Shown here: positions 11,395 through 22,239 of the stretch, in pieces
Layout: each line of letters starts with the position of its first letter
Position numbering within the stretch: the stretch's first letter is position 1
DNA from: Dactylorhiza incarnata
Lineage: Eukaryota > Streptophyta > Magnoliopsida > Asparagales > Orchidaceae
NCBI GenBank assembly: GCA_033032865.1
Contig: JAWHQI010000060.1
Span: forward strand, 11,426,001 to 11,490,000
Length of the DNA stretch: 64,000 bases
Reading direction: 5' to 3'
Program-made: the position numbers and the translations under genes
The notes under the pieces: generated by a model
Seen by the model: only the letters and a program-made list of their open reading frames with translations
Database searches by the model: none
What the model was told of the DNA's origin: nothing

Positions 11395-13526
11395 TGTTGG
11401 TAGAGAAGGAGGTCGAGGAAGGAACCCAGGCTCTCACTTGTGCCGAGGAGGAGAGGGCTTGGGGAGAGCAGTCCCGGTTGGAGGCTGTGGACGAGGTCGT
11501 GGAGCTCGAGGTCACCACCCGGCTGGGGGTAGTGGAGAAGGTCCGGGTCAGCGGAGGTCTCAACCCGGAAGATCAAGCGGAGATTCTGGCTTGCGTACAG
11601 AAGAACGTAGACGTCTTCGCTTGGACCGCCGCGGAAATGCCCGGGATCGACGCGGATGTGGCTTGCCATCGCCTCAACCTCGACCCCGGCACCCGCCCCA
11701 TCCGCCAGAAGAGGAGGGCCATCGCCGACAAGTTGGAAGGACCCATCCGCGAGGAGGTGGGCAAGCTCCTACAGGCAGGCTTTGTATCGGAGATCCAGTA
11801 TCCGGGCTGGGTCTCCAACGTCGTTATGGTGAAAAAGGGAGGAGGTAAATGGAGGATGTGTATCGACTTTTCTTTACTTAATAAATCACGCCCTAAGGAT
11901 TGTTACCCCCTGCCTAGAATCGACGCGCTGGTTGACTCAGCCGTCGGTTTTCCTGTGATGTCTTTTTTAGATGCTTTTTCAGGTTACCATCAAATACGCA
12001 TGCACCCCCCAGACATCAAAGATGTCTCCTTCATCACGGGGGATGGGTGCTACTGTTATAAGATGATGCCGTTCGGGCTCAAGAATGCAGGGGCCACATA
12101 CCAAAGGATGATGGACAGAGTCTTCCGCGAGCAGAAGGGAAGAAACTTGGAGGTTTATGTTGATGACCTCATGGTGAAGAGCAGAGACCTTGGGTCTCAC
12201 CTCCAAGACCTTGAGGAGACGTTCGGGACCCTGCGGCGGTACAAGATGAAACTCAATCCTTTGAAGTGCGTCTTCGGAGCGAGCCGAGGAAAGTTCCTAG
12301 GCCACTTGCTCACCCCCGCGGGAGTGGAGCCTAACCCGGACAAGGTTAGGGCGGTGATGGAGTTAGGGTCGCCAAGGAATCCGAAGGAGGTTCAGAGCCT
12401 TACAGGGAAGTTGGCTGGGCTCAGCAGGTTCCTCTCCAAGGCGGGAGAAAAGTGTGCACCTTTTTTCAAGGTGTTGCGGGGCAACAAGAAGTTTGAATGG
12501 ACCCGGGAGTGCGAGGAAGCCTTCCAGGCTCTGAAAGAACAGCTCACCCAAACCCCTCTGCTCCAGGGACCGAGGCCCGGAGAAGACCTATCCCTGTACC
12601 TGGGGGTAGGGTCCGAAGCAGTAAGTTCCGTATTAATCCGGGAGGAGGGGAAGAAACAGTTCCCTATCTACTATGTCAGCCGAGTGCTGAAGAAGGCAGA
12701 GCTCCGGTACCCGATCTTAGAAAAGTTGACCTTCGCATTGGTGGTGTCAGCCCGTAGGCTCCGGCCTTACTTTCAAGCCCATTCAATCAAGGTAGTGACG
12801 GACCACCCACTCCGTAAAATCATGGAAGGGGTGGAGCACTCAGGGAGGTTAGCAAAGTGGTCCGTTGAGCTAAGTGAATTCAATATCACGTTCGTGCCCA
12901 GGACGTCCATCAGGGCTCAGGCGGTGGCAGACTTCATGGCCGACTATGCGGACGAAGTGGGGGAGCACGAGCCACCTCCCCCAGAGGCATGGAAGATGCT
13001 GGTGGACGGAGCGTCGGGAAAATACTCCTATGGAGGGGGAATGGTCCTGGTAAGTCCTCAGGGGACTCGGATTGAGCAAGCCTTAAACATCCATTTCCCA
13101 ATTACCAACAACCAGGCTGAGTACGAAGCAGTGATAGCGGGCCTTCGGCTGGCCCGGGAACTGGGTGTGCAGGACGTGGAGGTCTCCACGGACTCCATGG
13201 TGGTAGCATGCCAGATCAAGGGAGAATTTGAAGCAAAGGACCCGACCCTCCTACTATACCTGGAGAAGGTTAAGGGGGTCATCAGGCAGTTCCGCACCTT
13301 CTCCATCAAGCACGTGCCGAGGGAGGAGAGCACCCAGGCGGACCTCTTAGCCAAGTTCGGTCCCCGAGCGGGGGGGGACGACTTCGGAACTCTTCCGGCC
13401 CTCCATCGAGGAAGGAGAATTGATGGAGGTGGATCAACGAGCCTCGTGGATGGATCCGTTCATCACCTTCCTATCCTCCGGGCAGTTCCCTGGAGAGGAC
13501 GTGGACAAGAGGCGCTTCAGGTATAA
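11394..13526 (+). CDS. Tat reverse transcriptase plus two RNase H domains
   Basis: The RT domain begins at about 11690 (RPIRQKRRAIADKLEGPI) and has [13 protein letters not shown] and the catalytic EVYVDDLMVKS at about 12150-12180. A gypsy RNase H follows at about 12500-12940. A second, archaeal/plant-type RNase H lies at about 12980-13360, starting KMLVDGAS and including NNQAEYEAVIAGL and STDSMVV. This double RNase H is the signature of the Tat clade. The ATG at 11394 overlaps the protease TGA (TGATG), but it lies within linker and may simply be an accident of frame. The frame is lost at a run of eight G (13370-13377), and integrase lies one base over. Confidence 0.88.
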   Translation: MLVEKEVEEGTQALTCAEEERAWGEQSRLEAVDEVVELEVTTRLGVVEKVRVSGGLNPEDQAEILACVQKNVDVFAWTAAEMPGIDADVACHRLNLDPGTRPIRQKRRAIADKLEGPIREEVGKLLQAGFVSEIQYPGWVSNVVMVKKGGGKWRMCIDFSLLNKSRPKDCYPLPRIDALVDSAVGFPVMSFLDAFSGYHQIRMHPPDIKDVSFITGDGCYCYKMMPFGLKNAGATYQRMMDRVFREQKGRNLEVYVDDLMVKSRDLGSHLQDLEETFGTLRRYKMKLNPLKCVFGASRGKFLGHLLTPAGVEPNPDKVRAVMELGSPRNPKEVQSLTGKLAGLSRFLSKAGEKCAPFFKVLRGNKKFEWTRECEEAFQALKEQLTQTPLLQGPRPGEDLSLYLGVGSEAVSSVLIREEGKKQFPIYYVSRVLKKAELRYPILEKLTFALVVSARRLRPYFQAHSIKVVTDHPLRKIMEGVEHSGRLAKWSVELSEFNITFVPRTSIRAQAVADFMADYADEVGEHEPPPPEAWKMLVDGASGKYSYGGGMVLVSPQGTRIEQALNIHFPITNNQAEYEAVIAGLRLARELGVQDVEVSTDSMVVACQIKGEFEAKDPTLLLYLEKVKGVIRQFRTFSIKHVPREESTQADLLAKFGPRAGGDDFGTLPALHRGRRIDGGGSTSLVDGSVHHLPILRAVPWRGRGQEALQV

Positions 13527-14700
13527 GTCCGCTTATTACTCCTTGTATGCAGGAGGGCTATATAGGAAAACTCTCTCGGGACTCCTGGCCCGTTGTGTTT
13601 CCGAGGAGGAGGTTAGAAGAGTCCTGGAAGAAATCCACTCCGGGGAGTGCGGCAGCCACTCCGGGAGTCGGACCCTGGAAGGGAGGGTGTTGAGGCAAGG
13701 CTACTTCTGGCCCACTCTCAGCAAGGATGCGGCAGAGTTCGCGAGAAAGTGTCCGAAGTGCCAGCTCTATGCTCCGCTCCAACTCCTCCCAGCTCAAAGG
13801 CTCCGAACCATCACGGCTCCCTGACCCTTCGCCATATGGGGGCTGGATCTGGTCGGTCCCTTTCCCCAAGCCAGCGGCCAGAGGAAGTTCCTGCTGGTCA
13901 TGATCGACTACTTCTCTAAGTGGGTAGAAGTGAAAGCACTCGCTAAGGTAACCTCTCAGGTTGTAAGGAATTTTGTATGGGGAGAGATAATTTGCAGGCA
14001 CGGGTTACCTCTAGCTATAATGACGGACAATGGGCCCCAGTTTGCTAATGAAGAGTTTGTTGGCTTCTGCACTCAGTTCGGCATCGACCTCAGGTTCGCG
14101 TCGGTCCACCACCCGAGGAGCAATGGGCAGGTGGAGGCCGCGAACAAAATAATCGTTAACCTATTAAAAAAGAAAGTAGAAAACCTCCGGGAAAACTGGG
14201 TAGAACAGCTACCCTCCGTCCTCTGGGCCATGAGGACCACCCCGAATACCACCACCGGGGAGACCCCGTTCAAGCTCTCTCACGGATCCAAGGTCGTTCT
14301 CCCCATAGAGTTCGAGGTAAAGACCCCCCGGGTGATCGCTGCGAGCGAGGGGGATGAAGAGTGGCTGGAAGATAACAATGCAGAGCAGAGGCTATCTTTG
14401 GACCTGGTGGAAGAACTCCGGGACTTGGCCACCATCAGGCAGGAAGAGGTCAAGCGGCGGATGGCTCGATATTTTGACAAACATATCCGGATAAAGCACT
14501 TTCAGAAAGGGGACCTGGTCCTAAAGAAGGTCGATGCGGCCGGCAGAGGGGCCGCGGTGGGTAAGCTTAACCCCAACTGGGAGGGTCCATATATTGTAAG
14601 CGGGGTGCTCAAGTCGGGGGGATATCACCTCCAGGATGTGGAGGGGGTGCCCCTCGACCGAGCCAGGAGTGGGGATGATTTGAAACGATTTTACCCTTAA
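13378..14700 (+). pseudogene. Tat integrase (one nonsense codon)
   Basis: The N-terminal H2C2 zinc domain is at about 13640-13770 (EEIHSGECGSHSG and ARKCPKCQ). A TGA at 13822-13824 then interrupts the frame. The same frame continues with the core: the first Asp in GLDLVGPF, then LVMIDYFSKWVE, the second Asp in IMTDNGPQF, and the Glu in SNGQVEAANK. The C-terminal region has GDLVLKKV and LNPNWEGPYIV, and stops at 14700. There is no chromodomain, as expected for Tat. It would insert the cDNA into the genome, but the nonsense codon and the upstream frame change argue against function. Confidence 0.82.
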
Positions 14701-14783
14701 AAGTTTTGCTATATTGTTTACTGAATGTCTTACTCCTTTTTTATAATGCTTATAACTACTGCCGTGCCGACATGACAAAGTCT

Positions 14784-15167
14784 GGATATGTTGGTGCTGG
14801 AATGCCCCAGATCGATTCCGCTCCCGGGCTCTCACCTAGACGGGGGGTTCAGGTTGATCTCTGGAGAGGCTGGCAAGGTTGGATATGTTGGTGCTGGAAT
14901 GCCCCAGATCGATTCCGCTCCCGGGCTCTCACCTAGACGGGGGGTTCAGGTTGATCTCTGGAGAGGCTGGCAAGGTTGGATATGTTGGTGCTGGAATGCC
15001 CCAGATCGATTCCGCTCCCGGGCTCTCACCTAGACGGGGGGTTCAGGTTGATCTCTGGAGAGGCTGGCAAGGTTGGATATGTTGGTGCTGGAATGCCCCA
15101 GATCGATTCCGCTCCCGGGCTCTCACCTAGACGGGGGGTTCAGGTTGATCTCTGGAGAGGCTGGCAA
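14784..15167 (+). repeat. Four tandem copies of a 97-bp unit
   Basis: The unit starts GGATATGTTGGTGCTGG at 14784, 14881, 14978 and 15075, and the copies are almost identical. It lies between the integrase stop and the antisense genes. The overlapping short frames here are repeat artefacts. Confidence 0.95.
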
Positions 15168-15171
15168 TAGG

Positions 15172-15647
15172 GATCAGGACCTAAGATAGCAGGTTGAGGT
15201 GTTAGAGCCAGAAGGGTTTGGTTCGCAAAATTGAAAGGGTTGAGGCTGGTAGGGCCTGAGGTAGCGGGTTGAGATACTAATGTCGGGGAGTTTTGATTCG
15301 CAGGATACCGAGGCTCAAGCTCGCCAAGGTCGGGTTCGCCGGGCAGTATCCGCGGGCGGCGACAGCCCGGGTTCGCGAGATCCACAAGAGGAGAACCCTG
15401 GCGAGGCGAGCCCAGACACACGCATTCGCGAGCCCCCCGGAAGCACTGCCGCATAACCAGTCATGAGAGTTCAGAAGAAAGAGATCAAATGCGAGAGAAA
15501 AAAGAAACACGAGCACGCGCATAAATACTAATGAAAAAATCATAACTATCATTCCCCAAGATTTTTCTATGTTCGGCGGCGATCTCGCCAGCCCAAAAAG
15601 AATAATATACATTCGAAAGAAAGAGGGAGAAGAGAGGCTAAGGGGTT
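15172..15647. other. Tat internal spacer
   Basis: No gene seen. The first 130 bp hold loose repeats of a GAGGT...GGGTTGAG pattern. The rest may be the 3' untranslated region of the antisense gene that ends at 15648. Confidence 0.4.
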
Positions 15648-17599
15648 TCATTCTGGGGGGCCCTCGCAATTCTTGCGAGCCCCCAACCATGGCGCCAAGT
15701 CGAAGAGGTCCAGGCAGACGTCTTCGGCTGTAAACTCCATCGCGTCTTCCGCTAGCAGACTCGCGTTCTTAAGGGTCGTGAAGACGAGGTTGGCGACCTC
15801 CTGTGCATCTCGCCGCCTCTGTTCCTCACTTTCGGCGACCCTCTGTTGAGACCTGGCTCGCCCAGGAGAAGGAGGCTGCACGCTGCGAACCAGCTCGTCC
15901 ACCCGAGCCTTCAACATGGTATTCTCCAACTCCAGCTCGTCGTTGCGAGCGAGAAGCTTGGTTGCTACATCGGCATCCTGAGTTAGCATCAAACGAGTTA
16001 AGACAAAGATCGGAGGTCGCGAACAGCGAAGAAAAGAGGCCCAAGGGCCGCTTACCATCTTGCCCTGCATCCCGGCGAGGAGGCTTTCCGACGTCTCCTC
16101 TCTCTCCTTAAGGCCCTTGATCTCCTCGCGAGCCCTCTTAAGCTCCTCCCTGTACGCGCGGATATCCCTATCCGCCTGCAGATAACGGCGCCCCGCCATA
16201 TGTGCGAGCTCCGTCGAGCGGAACTGGGCTCGCATTTCTTCATAGACCAGTTGCCTTGGCCCCATCTCTTTATAGGCGGCGGCGTCCTCGCGGCCGTATA
16301 AGCCGAAGGAGATGGAGAACGCCTCCTCCCCGGCCTTACCGAGCTCCACCCAGGAGGGGTGAAGGGTGGAGCAAGAAATCTGGTTGGCGTCAGGATCCCA
16401 AGCGAGCAGGGGCTCGCCAAGGATATCAGAAACCTTCTCACCCAGACCAGAGTTCTTGTGGCCCTTGGGTTGGGGGGTTGTGGAAGAGCTCCCAGCGCCC
16501 TGGCTCGCCAACGGGTCCGGCTGTTTCGCAGGAGAAGGGGGCGAGCCATCGGTCTCGCTCAGATCGACGACCGCTCTCTTGTCTTTGACGGCGAGGGTTT
16601 TCCCCTTCGACTTCTTGGAGGAGGGTTGCGAACCAGGCTGGCTCGCAGACGGAGGCCGCTTCTTGCCGGACCCGGTGGTAGGAAGATCGCGGCAAGCCTC
16701 TGCCGTCGCGGTCGCGAGAGTGTCCGCCGTAAGAGTGGTGCCTTGCGCTTGCGGAGGATTAACGGGGATCTCGCGCTCGCCTGAAGAGTAAAAGCGTTAC
16801 ACAGCGAAGAAAAAGGAAAGGAGAGTGGGGCGAGAGCGAGCCATACCTTCCCCTTGAGGAACTACGAGTAGCGAGTCGACGTTGCGCCGCAGATGGGCGA
16901 CTTCGAAGTTTTTTCCGGAGAGGTATTGGAGGAGTTTGGCGTCGGCACCGCCCAGCGAGCTCGGAGGGCGGTAGGTGGCGTCATCCCGTTGAAGAGGGGT
17001 GAAGTGGAGGTTACCGAAGGGTCCCTTCACCAGGATGAACTTCTGAGTCCAGTAGTGACTCTTGTTCACCGTCTCGCAGACGGTGACGTGCTGACTCGCG
17101 AAGTAGGTGGTCCCGTCCCGGAAGGCGCGAAAGGAAAACACTTTGCGGAAGACGAGGAGGCTGAACTAGATCCTCTCCTCCTGCATGTAACTGGCGAACG
17201 CGACAATGTCCGCGATCGCATTCGGGGTCAGCTGGCTCGGCAGCACCCCATAATACCGCAGCACCTGCAAAGAACGGTGAAAAAGTCGCGATGGCGAACA
17301 GGGAACGGCGAGAAGGCTAAGCGAAGTACCTGACGAATTTCAGGCCATAAAGGGAGTCGCAACCCATTCTCGAAGTGAGCAATGGGGATCGCGAGTTCGT
17401 CAGCCTCGGTCTCGTTCAATGTAGATCTCTCGCTTGGACAGCGAGCCAAATAACCCTCCGGGAGATAACGATCCACGACATGTTTATACTCCTCTGCCGT
17501 GATGTTCGCGCAGTAGAATTCATGGGCTTGAAACGCTGAGGCGCATCTTGACCGCCCCTCACTCTCGCCATCCGCTCCCACTGACTGATTTGTTCGCAT
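15648..17599 (-). CDS. Antisense spliced gene 1 in the Tat element (gypsy-type transposon protein)
   Basis: I read four exons on the - strand: 17599-17330, 17264-16847, 16780-16056 and 15977-15648. The introns are 65, 66 and 78 bp, each with GT...AG ends, and the last has a CTAAC branch-like site. The exons sum to 1,743 bp (581 codons) and all phases agree. The product has an N-terminal part resembling the plant 'putative gypsy type transposon' family (IAHFENGLRLPL, then VLRYYGVLPSQLTPNAIADI). It is followed by a WTQKFILVKG segment, a Lys-rich stretch that could be a nuclear signal (KKRPPSASQ and SKKSKGK), and a long coiled coil (about 16200-15880). One in-frame TAG at 17166-17168 breaks exon 2. 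The molecular role is not known. The start is the ATG at 17599, downstream of a TATA box. Confidence 0.72.
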
Positions 17600-17707
17600 C
17601 GAGTCAGGAAGGGGCAGCCTGCAAGCGGCGAACGCGAGAACAGAAACGAGCGTAGACGCGAGAGGATGAGAGAAATAAATGCGACGGATGGAAAAATGAA
17701 TCCAAAC

Positions 17708-17715
17708 TATTTATA
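17708..17715 (-). promoter_or_regulatory. TATA box for antisense gene 1
   Basis: CTATAAATAG on the - strand, 109 bp upstream of the ATG at 17599. It lies in the short spacer between antisense genes 1 and 2. Confidence 0.6.
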
Positions 17716-17924
17716 GGAAACTAAGATGGGCACGGGAATCGAAGCGTCGGGGGTGCGGATAGCGAAAATAAAGTAGATTCCTACTCGACTAAACTACAGT
17801 CTTGCGAGCCCGGGCTCGCCACCGCGCGGTAATTAAGCCCCGCCTGAGGCCGGCCCGTGAAGGAAGGGAAGTTTGGGCACAACGTCGCCCAGAAGTTCGC
17901 GGGCGCTCCACGAGGTCAATCGTA

Positions 17925-19330
17925 TCAAACACGGCGAGCGAACGGAATAAGCCACAAGCGCACCACAAAAATAAAGGGCAGAACAAAAAATGATAAAAGG
18001 CGAGTCACGATGAACTCGCAAGTATTACCACACCACAGATATTGTTCAAACAGAAGCGTCATGAAAGAAATAAAAGCAAGGGGATAGTAAAAATAAACCC
18101 GCGGCAGGCTCAGGGGTACGGAAGCCATTTCCAGCTTCCCCGCGCGCGGCGGCACTCTCGGATAGTGGTATTCGCGAAGTGCTTTGAACTCGCGCAGGAT
18201 TAAGTGTGCTTGATCCTCGCCCCGCGAGATGTGCACGCCGGGCGAGGTAACGTCTGCGCGAGTCACCGGCCCCGCTTCGGCGAGCAAGCGCACATTCGCG
18301 TCCTCCATCACGGCAAATCTCTCGTTGAAGGAAGCTCGGTCCGCGTCATATCGCTCCTCCAGCTCGCGCAGCATCATACCATGCTTCTGAAGCACCTCTG
18401 ACACCCGTCTCTTCATTCGCTCGGGGTCGCCTGGGTCGCCCAAGAAGTCTTCCATCTGGCTCGGCGAGGGCGGCGGTGACATCTCCACCCTCCCATGCTC
18501 TGACTCAGGCGTGGCTTCCGAAATGTCTGCGAAGGAAGAACTAGTAGGATCAGGGGGCGAGCGGGAAAGCGAGCCCGGACAAATGTACTAACCTTGGGAG
18601 AAGGGGGACTCGCGACGTTGCTTGCGAGAGGACTCCGGTCGACCCTGGAAGTTTTCGCGGAACCCTGGGACGTGGGGTTTCCCCAGACCAGGGGGATACA
18701 CCACCCTCTCCGCGACCTGGGCGCCGTCGAGAAGCGAGCCGCCTGGACTTTGCCTGCCCACCATATCGAAGCCCGGGATCTCCACGTTAACCTTAGGCGG
18801 AATCGGCGAGTGCGCCGGTGTGGAGCCTTTCTTCTCGGGGCTCGGCGGTGGGGTATCTGCACGGGTCATAAGCGCATAGATATCACACAAAGACTTAAGC
18901 GGAGATAAAGGAAGGTACTTATGACGTACGGGGTTGCGAGAGAGGCGCCTGTAGGGTTGAGGTCCCGGTCCCAGCATCTAGCGATCCCAACTTCGCTGGG
19001 GACGGAGCGTGAGAAGAGGTCAGCGTGAGGCCCGCCAGGCGTTCCTCAGGTGAAGGATTCTGCGAGAGGGGAAGGAGTGAATAGGGAGTCGGAATAAAAA
19101 GTCTAGACGAAGAATACCTGTTGCGCGAGCCCGGTATTCAGCAGCGGAGGCGAGGCAGGAGGTGACGACACGTCCTCCCCCTGCGACCTCCAAACCGTCT
19201 TGGCCTTCTTAGTCTGGGGGGAAGGGGATGTGGCGGGGTTGAACATCCAGGCGTTGCGTCCGGCGGCCTGGGCCTTCGCCATCTCCCTGGAAGCCTTCAG
19301 CCGATCCAACGCGCTCGGCTTAGAAGACAT
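17925..19330 (-). CDS. Antisense spliced gene 2 in the Tat element (coiled-coil protein)
   Basis: I read four exons on the - strand: 19330-19118, 19059-18930, 18856-18593 and 18526-17925. The introns are 58, 73 and 66 bp, all GT...AG. The total is 1,209 bp (403 codons) with consistent phases and no internal stop. The product begins MSSKPSALDRLKASREMAKA. It has a Pro/Ser-rich middle, and then a predicted coiled coil (VSEVLQKHGMMLRELEERYD) in exon 4. The last 60 residues are hydrophobic; they could be membrane segments, or could mean the true end lies earlier. I do not recognise the family. Its position and orientation match extra antisense frames described in Tat elements. Confidence 0.65.
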
Positions 19331-19398
19331 TCGGGAGAGGTTGTTTCCTGCGAGGAAGAAGGGGAAGGAAAAGCTCGATCACTAGCTGCAGCGGACGG

Positions 19399-19406
19399 TA
19401 TTTATA
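19399..19406 (-). promoter_or_regulatory. TATA box for antisense gene 2
   Basis: ACTATAAATACC on the - strand, about 70 bp upstream of the ATG at 19330. Confidence 0.6.
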
Positions 19407-19520
19407 GTTTTGGACGTGGGACCCACCGAAAGATTCCCGCCACGTCAGCCGAATCGGCGAACACCAGGGGTTTGATGTTTCTTCGCGAGCTCAAGACAAC
19501 CTCGCGAAGAGCGGGGATTG

Positions 19521-20461
19521 TGTACAACCCCGATGTTCGCCTGGAAGGGTCCCTGGTTCGCATACCCAAGGGAGCGAGCCAGGGATGGGCGAGCCAGGCA
19601 GGGCGAGCCCAAGAAGAGCGAGAGGCCCTAGAGGCAGGCGAGCCAGCCGGTCGAAGGAGTTCGCTAGGAAGGCCCGGGACCTTGGGGTGCAAATAGCCGC
19701 TTCTGGGGTACAGTTAGCCATTTTGGCGAGCCCGACACGCTAAAGAGCGGTTCGGCAGGCGAGCCCTAGAGGCAGGCGAGCCAGCCGGTCGAAGGAGTTC
19801 GCTAGGAAGGCCCGGGACCTTGGGGTGCAAATAGCCGCTTCTGGGGTACAGTTAGCCATTTTGGCGAGCCCGACTCGCTAAAGAGCGGTTCGGCAGGCGA
19901 GCCAGTCAGTCGAAGGAGTTTGCTAGGCAGGCGAGCCAGCCAGACATTTTGGCGAGCCCAGTGTTCGCTAGAACAGGTCAAGGGTCTCTGGTTCGCCGGT
20001 ACCTGGGGTGGTCTTTTACCAGAAAACTCCTGGTGGTCTGCGGCTAGCCCCTCCAAACAGCGGAGTTTGGCTGTTAGCAGACCAATTTGGGGTGCGGATA
20101 GTAAGAATGGACAGCGGGAATTGGCTATTGACAGACCACAAAACCAAAATCTATAAATAGACCTTAAAGGGCACCTTGGAAGAGGACCGGTTTCAGAATC
20201 TTTGAGCCTTCTTCTCTCCATAGGTCGCTTTGGTTTGGGCTCTCTAGCTCTCCAAGGTGCCCAAGTCTTAGCTTTGGCTTGGGAGGGGAAGCGCTCAACG
20301 ATCTTCCGGGTTAGTGGAGGGACCTCCTTGCTGAGACCAGGGTCTTTGTTCTTTGTCCGAGTTATCTGCCTACCTCTTCCGAGGGACCGGTAAGGGCTAG
20401 TCGCCCCTCAATTCGTTGAGGGCCCCGAGCTCCACAAGAGACCGAGAAATCGGTTTCAACA
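19521..20461 (+). repeat. 3' LTR of the Tat element
   Basis: 941 bp, close to the 5' LTR. The main differences are small indels in the GCGAGCC-rich U3 repeats, including an added AGGCAGGGCGAGCC block near 19590. Confidence 0.92.
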
Positions 20462-20466
20462 GATTC

Positions 20467-20666
20467 ACCGCGCGCTCTATCTTTGGCCCTCCACGCGGAG
20501 GGAAACCAAAGCTTGTTCGCCCCAATTCATTATTGTATCTTGTTGTGAATTTAACTGGGTGGGATGTTTAAATTTATTATCTAATTCGTGACTAATCCGT
20601 CGGACTTGCATAACATGTAGGGTTAGGTCGCATATATTCCGCCGCCTATAGATTCGTCCTGCGTCA
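20467..20666 (+). repeat. 3' LTR of the non-autonomous gypsy, second part
   Basis: Resumes the sequence found at 3865-4060 of the 5' LTR and ends GCGTCA at 20666. Confidence 0.88.
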
Positions 20667-20671
20667 CTATC

Positions 20672-22239
20672 CTTCCTCCCCACCTGTGTTCATAGGATGC
20701 ATTTAGGGTGAGGAAAGAAATCATTTAATTGTTGACTAGTCCTTTCATTGAAACCCACACCAGGGACGGCATTGGATTAGAGATTATTTATCTTCTGCTT
20801 CAAGTTCAACAGTGGTGGAGAGGGATCTCTCTTCGCCTCCTCCTTTGACATGAATTTCTTGGAACACTTGCTCTTGCTCCATAAAATAACATATATAGGC
20901 TAGAGACAAACAACGGACGATGATGATTGGCCAGTACAAAACATACATGAAATGTGTAAATAAAATACACAAAAATACATAAAAACATCTCACCATCGTT
21001 CTGAATGCGGCTACGAACTCAGCTTGTCCATCCAAGGATCCTAACTCTAATAAGGGTCGGTCTGTCCATGAAATGTGATCTCCATCATTATAGAGTGGGC
21101 AATGACGGAGAGGGAACGCTGGAAAGGGCATCGTGGGGTTGACAAACGATGTTGAGGGTGATAGAGGGGGTAGGCGGGTGCTGCAACCACATGGAGAAGC
21201 GTTAGAGGTTGTTGTAGTAGCAGTCACAGGGTGCAGAAGGGCTAGACATAGAGGGATGCGTCTAGGGAATTACTGAATGGCCACTTAGAGGGAGTTTTAG
21301 GGTAGGCGACAAATGGTAGGGGTGTGGCTGGGATTATGAGATGGAAAGGAGGGAGAGGACAACACAAACAAACAAAGAAACAAAGATAACTAAACAAGGA
21401 AACATAAATAACTAACCAAGGAGTTGACACCTTGAGGTTTCGTGGAGTTGACACCTTGAGGTTTCGTGGAGTCGACATCACGAGAGATCGTTGGATTCTG
21501 GGAAAAAGACTCCAAATCTGCAATGAAACCAGCCCTCCTCTCTCTTATCTATATTAATCCCACTTATGGCACACATAGTGGACGGCTATAATGATAAGTG
21601 TCAGATCTCCTCAAATAAAACACCAAAAAAATAAAGAAAAGTACATAAAATGTCCAAACGGCGCTCTAGATGCAAGCATGGACTCCAATAATCTGATGAT
21701 CCGATTAATACCTGATGCAAGAATAGACGAGTGCGAGCCCCATTGTGTGATAACCCACGCTTGAAGTGTAATCCTCATTAACTTCCCTGACCCAAAAGTA
21801 TCCATCTATGATGAATGGAGATGATCATAATGTCATCATAGCTCCAGAGCAAGTCGATCAAGCTCGGCGAACGCCATCTAAGTGTCGTCGATGAAAGGTC
21901 ATCCTTTCCAGTGAACCATGTGTCTTTGTGTCTATCCGTCAGGCGTAGCTACACACTTGTGATCCACAATGTCATAATGCTCTCAAAAGTCAACTCATGT
22001 GTCGGTGGTCCCGGTGCAACCACTGATGTCGGTGAAAGCGTAGGTGACTGACTCAGAGGTGGGTGAGGCTCAGAAGTAGATGGGGTGGAATTGAGGTTGT
22101 GGTGGGTGAGGCTCAGAGGGGGCTCAGCGATACGGATCCACATACTCACGAGGTTTGTAGTACGGTATCAAATCTTCAATATTGAATACGAGGTGGATAT
22201 CCATACTCACAGCTCTGCAGACAAACCACCTCATGGAAA
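20672..22239. other. No recognisable gene
   Basis: Intermediate-GC sequence with short frames only. A 25-bp unit (GTTGACACCTTGAGGTTTCG core) is duplicated at about 21422-21470, and a GTGGGTGAGGCTCAGA unit recurs at 22060 and 22105. It may include further decayed parts of the gypsy element that becomes readable at 22240. Confidence 0.4.

Larger units (their letters stand above)
8068..20461 (+). mobile_element. Complete Tat-clade Ty3/gypsy retrotransposon, nested
   Basis: The element is 12,394 bp, with LTRs at 8068-9011 and 19521-20461 and a perfect five-base duplication GATTC (8063-8067 and 20462-20466). The + strand carries gag, protease, RT, a gypsy-type RNase H, a second RNase H and integrase, in that order. 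The second RNase H, the YVDD form of the RT active site and the lack of a chromodomain place it in the Tat clade. The 4.8 kb between integrase and the 3' LTR holds a tandem repeat and two spliced antisense genes. Extra antisense frames in this position are known in some Tat elements. The + strand genes are broken, so it is probably no longer autonomous. Confidence 0.92.
2592..20666 (+). mobile_element. Non-autonomous Ty3/gypsy element, 3' LTR split by a Tat element
   Basis: Two long direct repeats starting TGATGCGGAGCATAGG (2592 and 6838) and ending in GCGTCA (4060 and 20666) are the LTRs. The 5' LTR is followed by a tRNA-iMet type primer binding site. The internal region (4061-6837, about 2.8 kb) keeps a gag domain and an integrase C-terminal stretch but has no protease, RT or RNase H. 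The element therefore could only move with proteins supplied in trans. The flanks are CTATT (2587-2591) and CTATC (20667-20671), a five-base duplication with one mismatch. The 3' LTR is interrupted at 8067/20462 by the Tat insertion. The lineage within Ty3/gypsy is uncertain. Confidence 0.85.

Noticed and set aside
14784..15167. Evenly spaced repeats resembling a CRISPR array
   Set aside because: The units are contiguous without spacers, and the DNA is a plant retrotransposon.
14706..15170. Four overlapping frames encoding repeated MLVLECPRSIPLPGS-type peptides
   Set aside because: Artefact of the 97-bp tandem repeat; no start context and no family match.
21242..21523. Hydrophobic - strand frame of 93 codons
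   Set aside because: Contains a 25-bp duplication; no recognisable domain.
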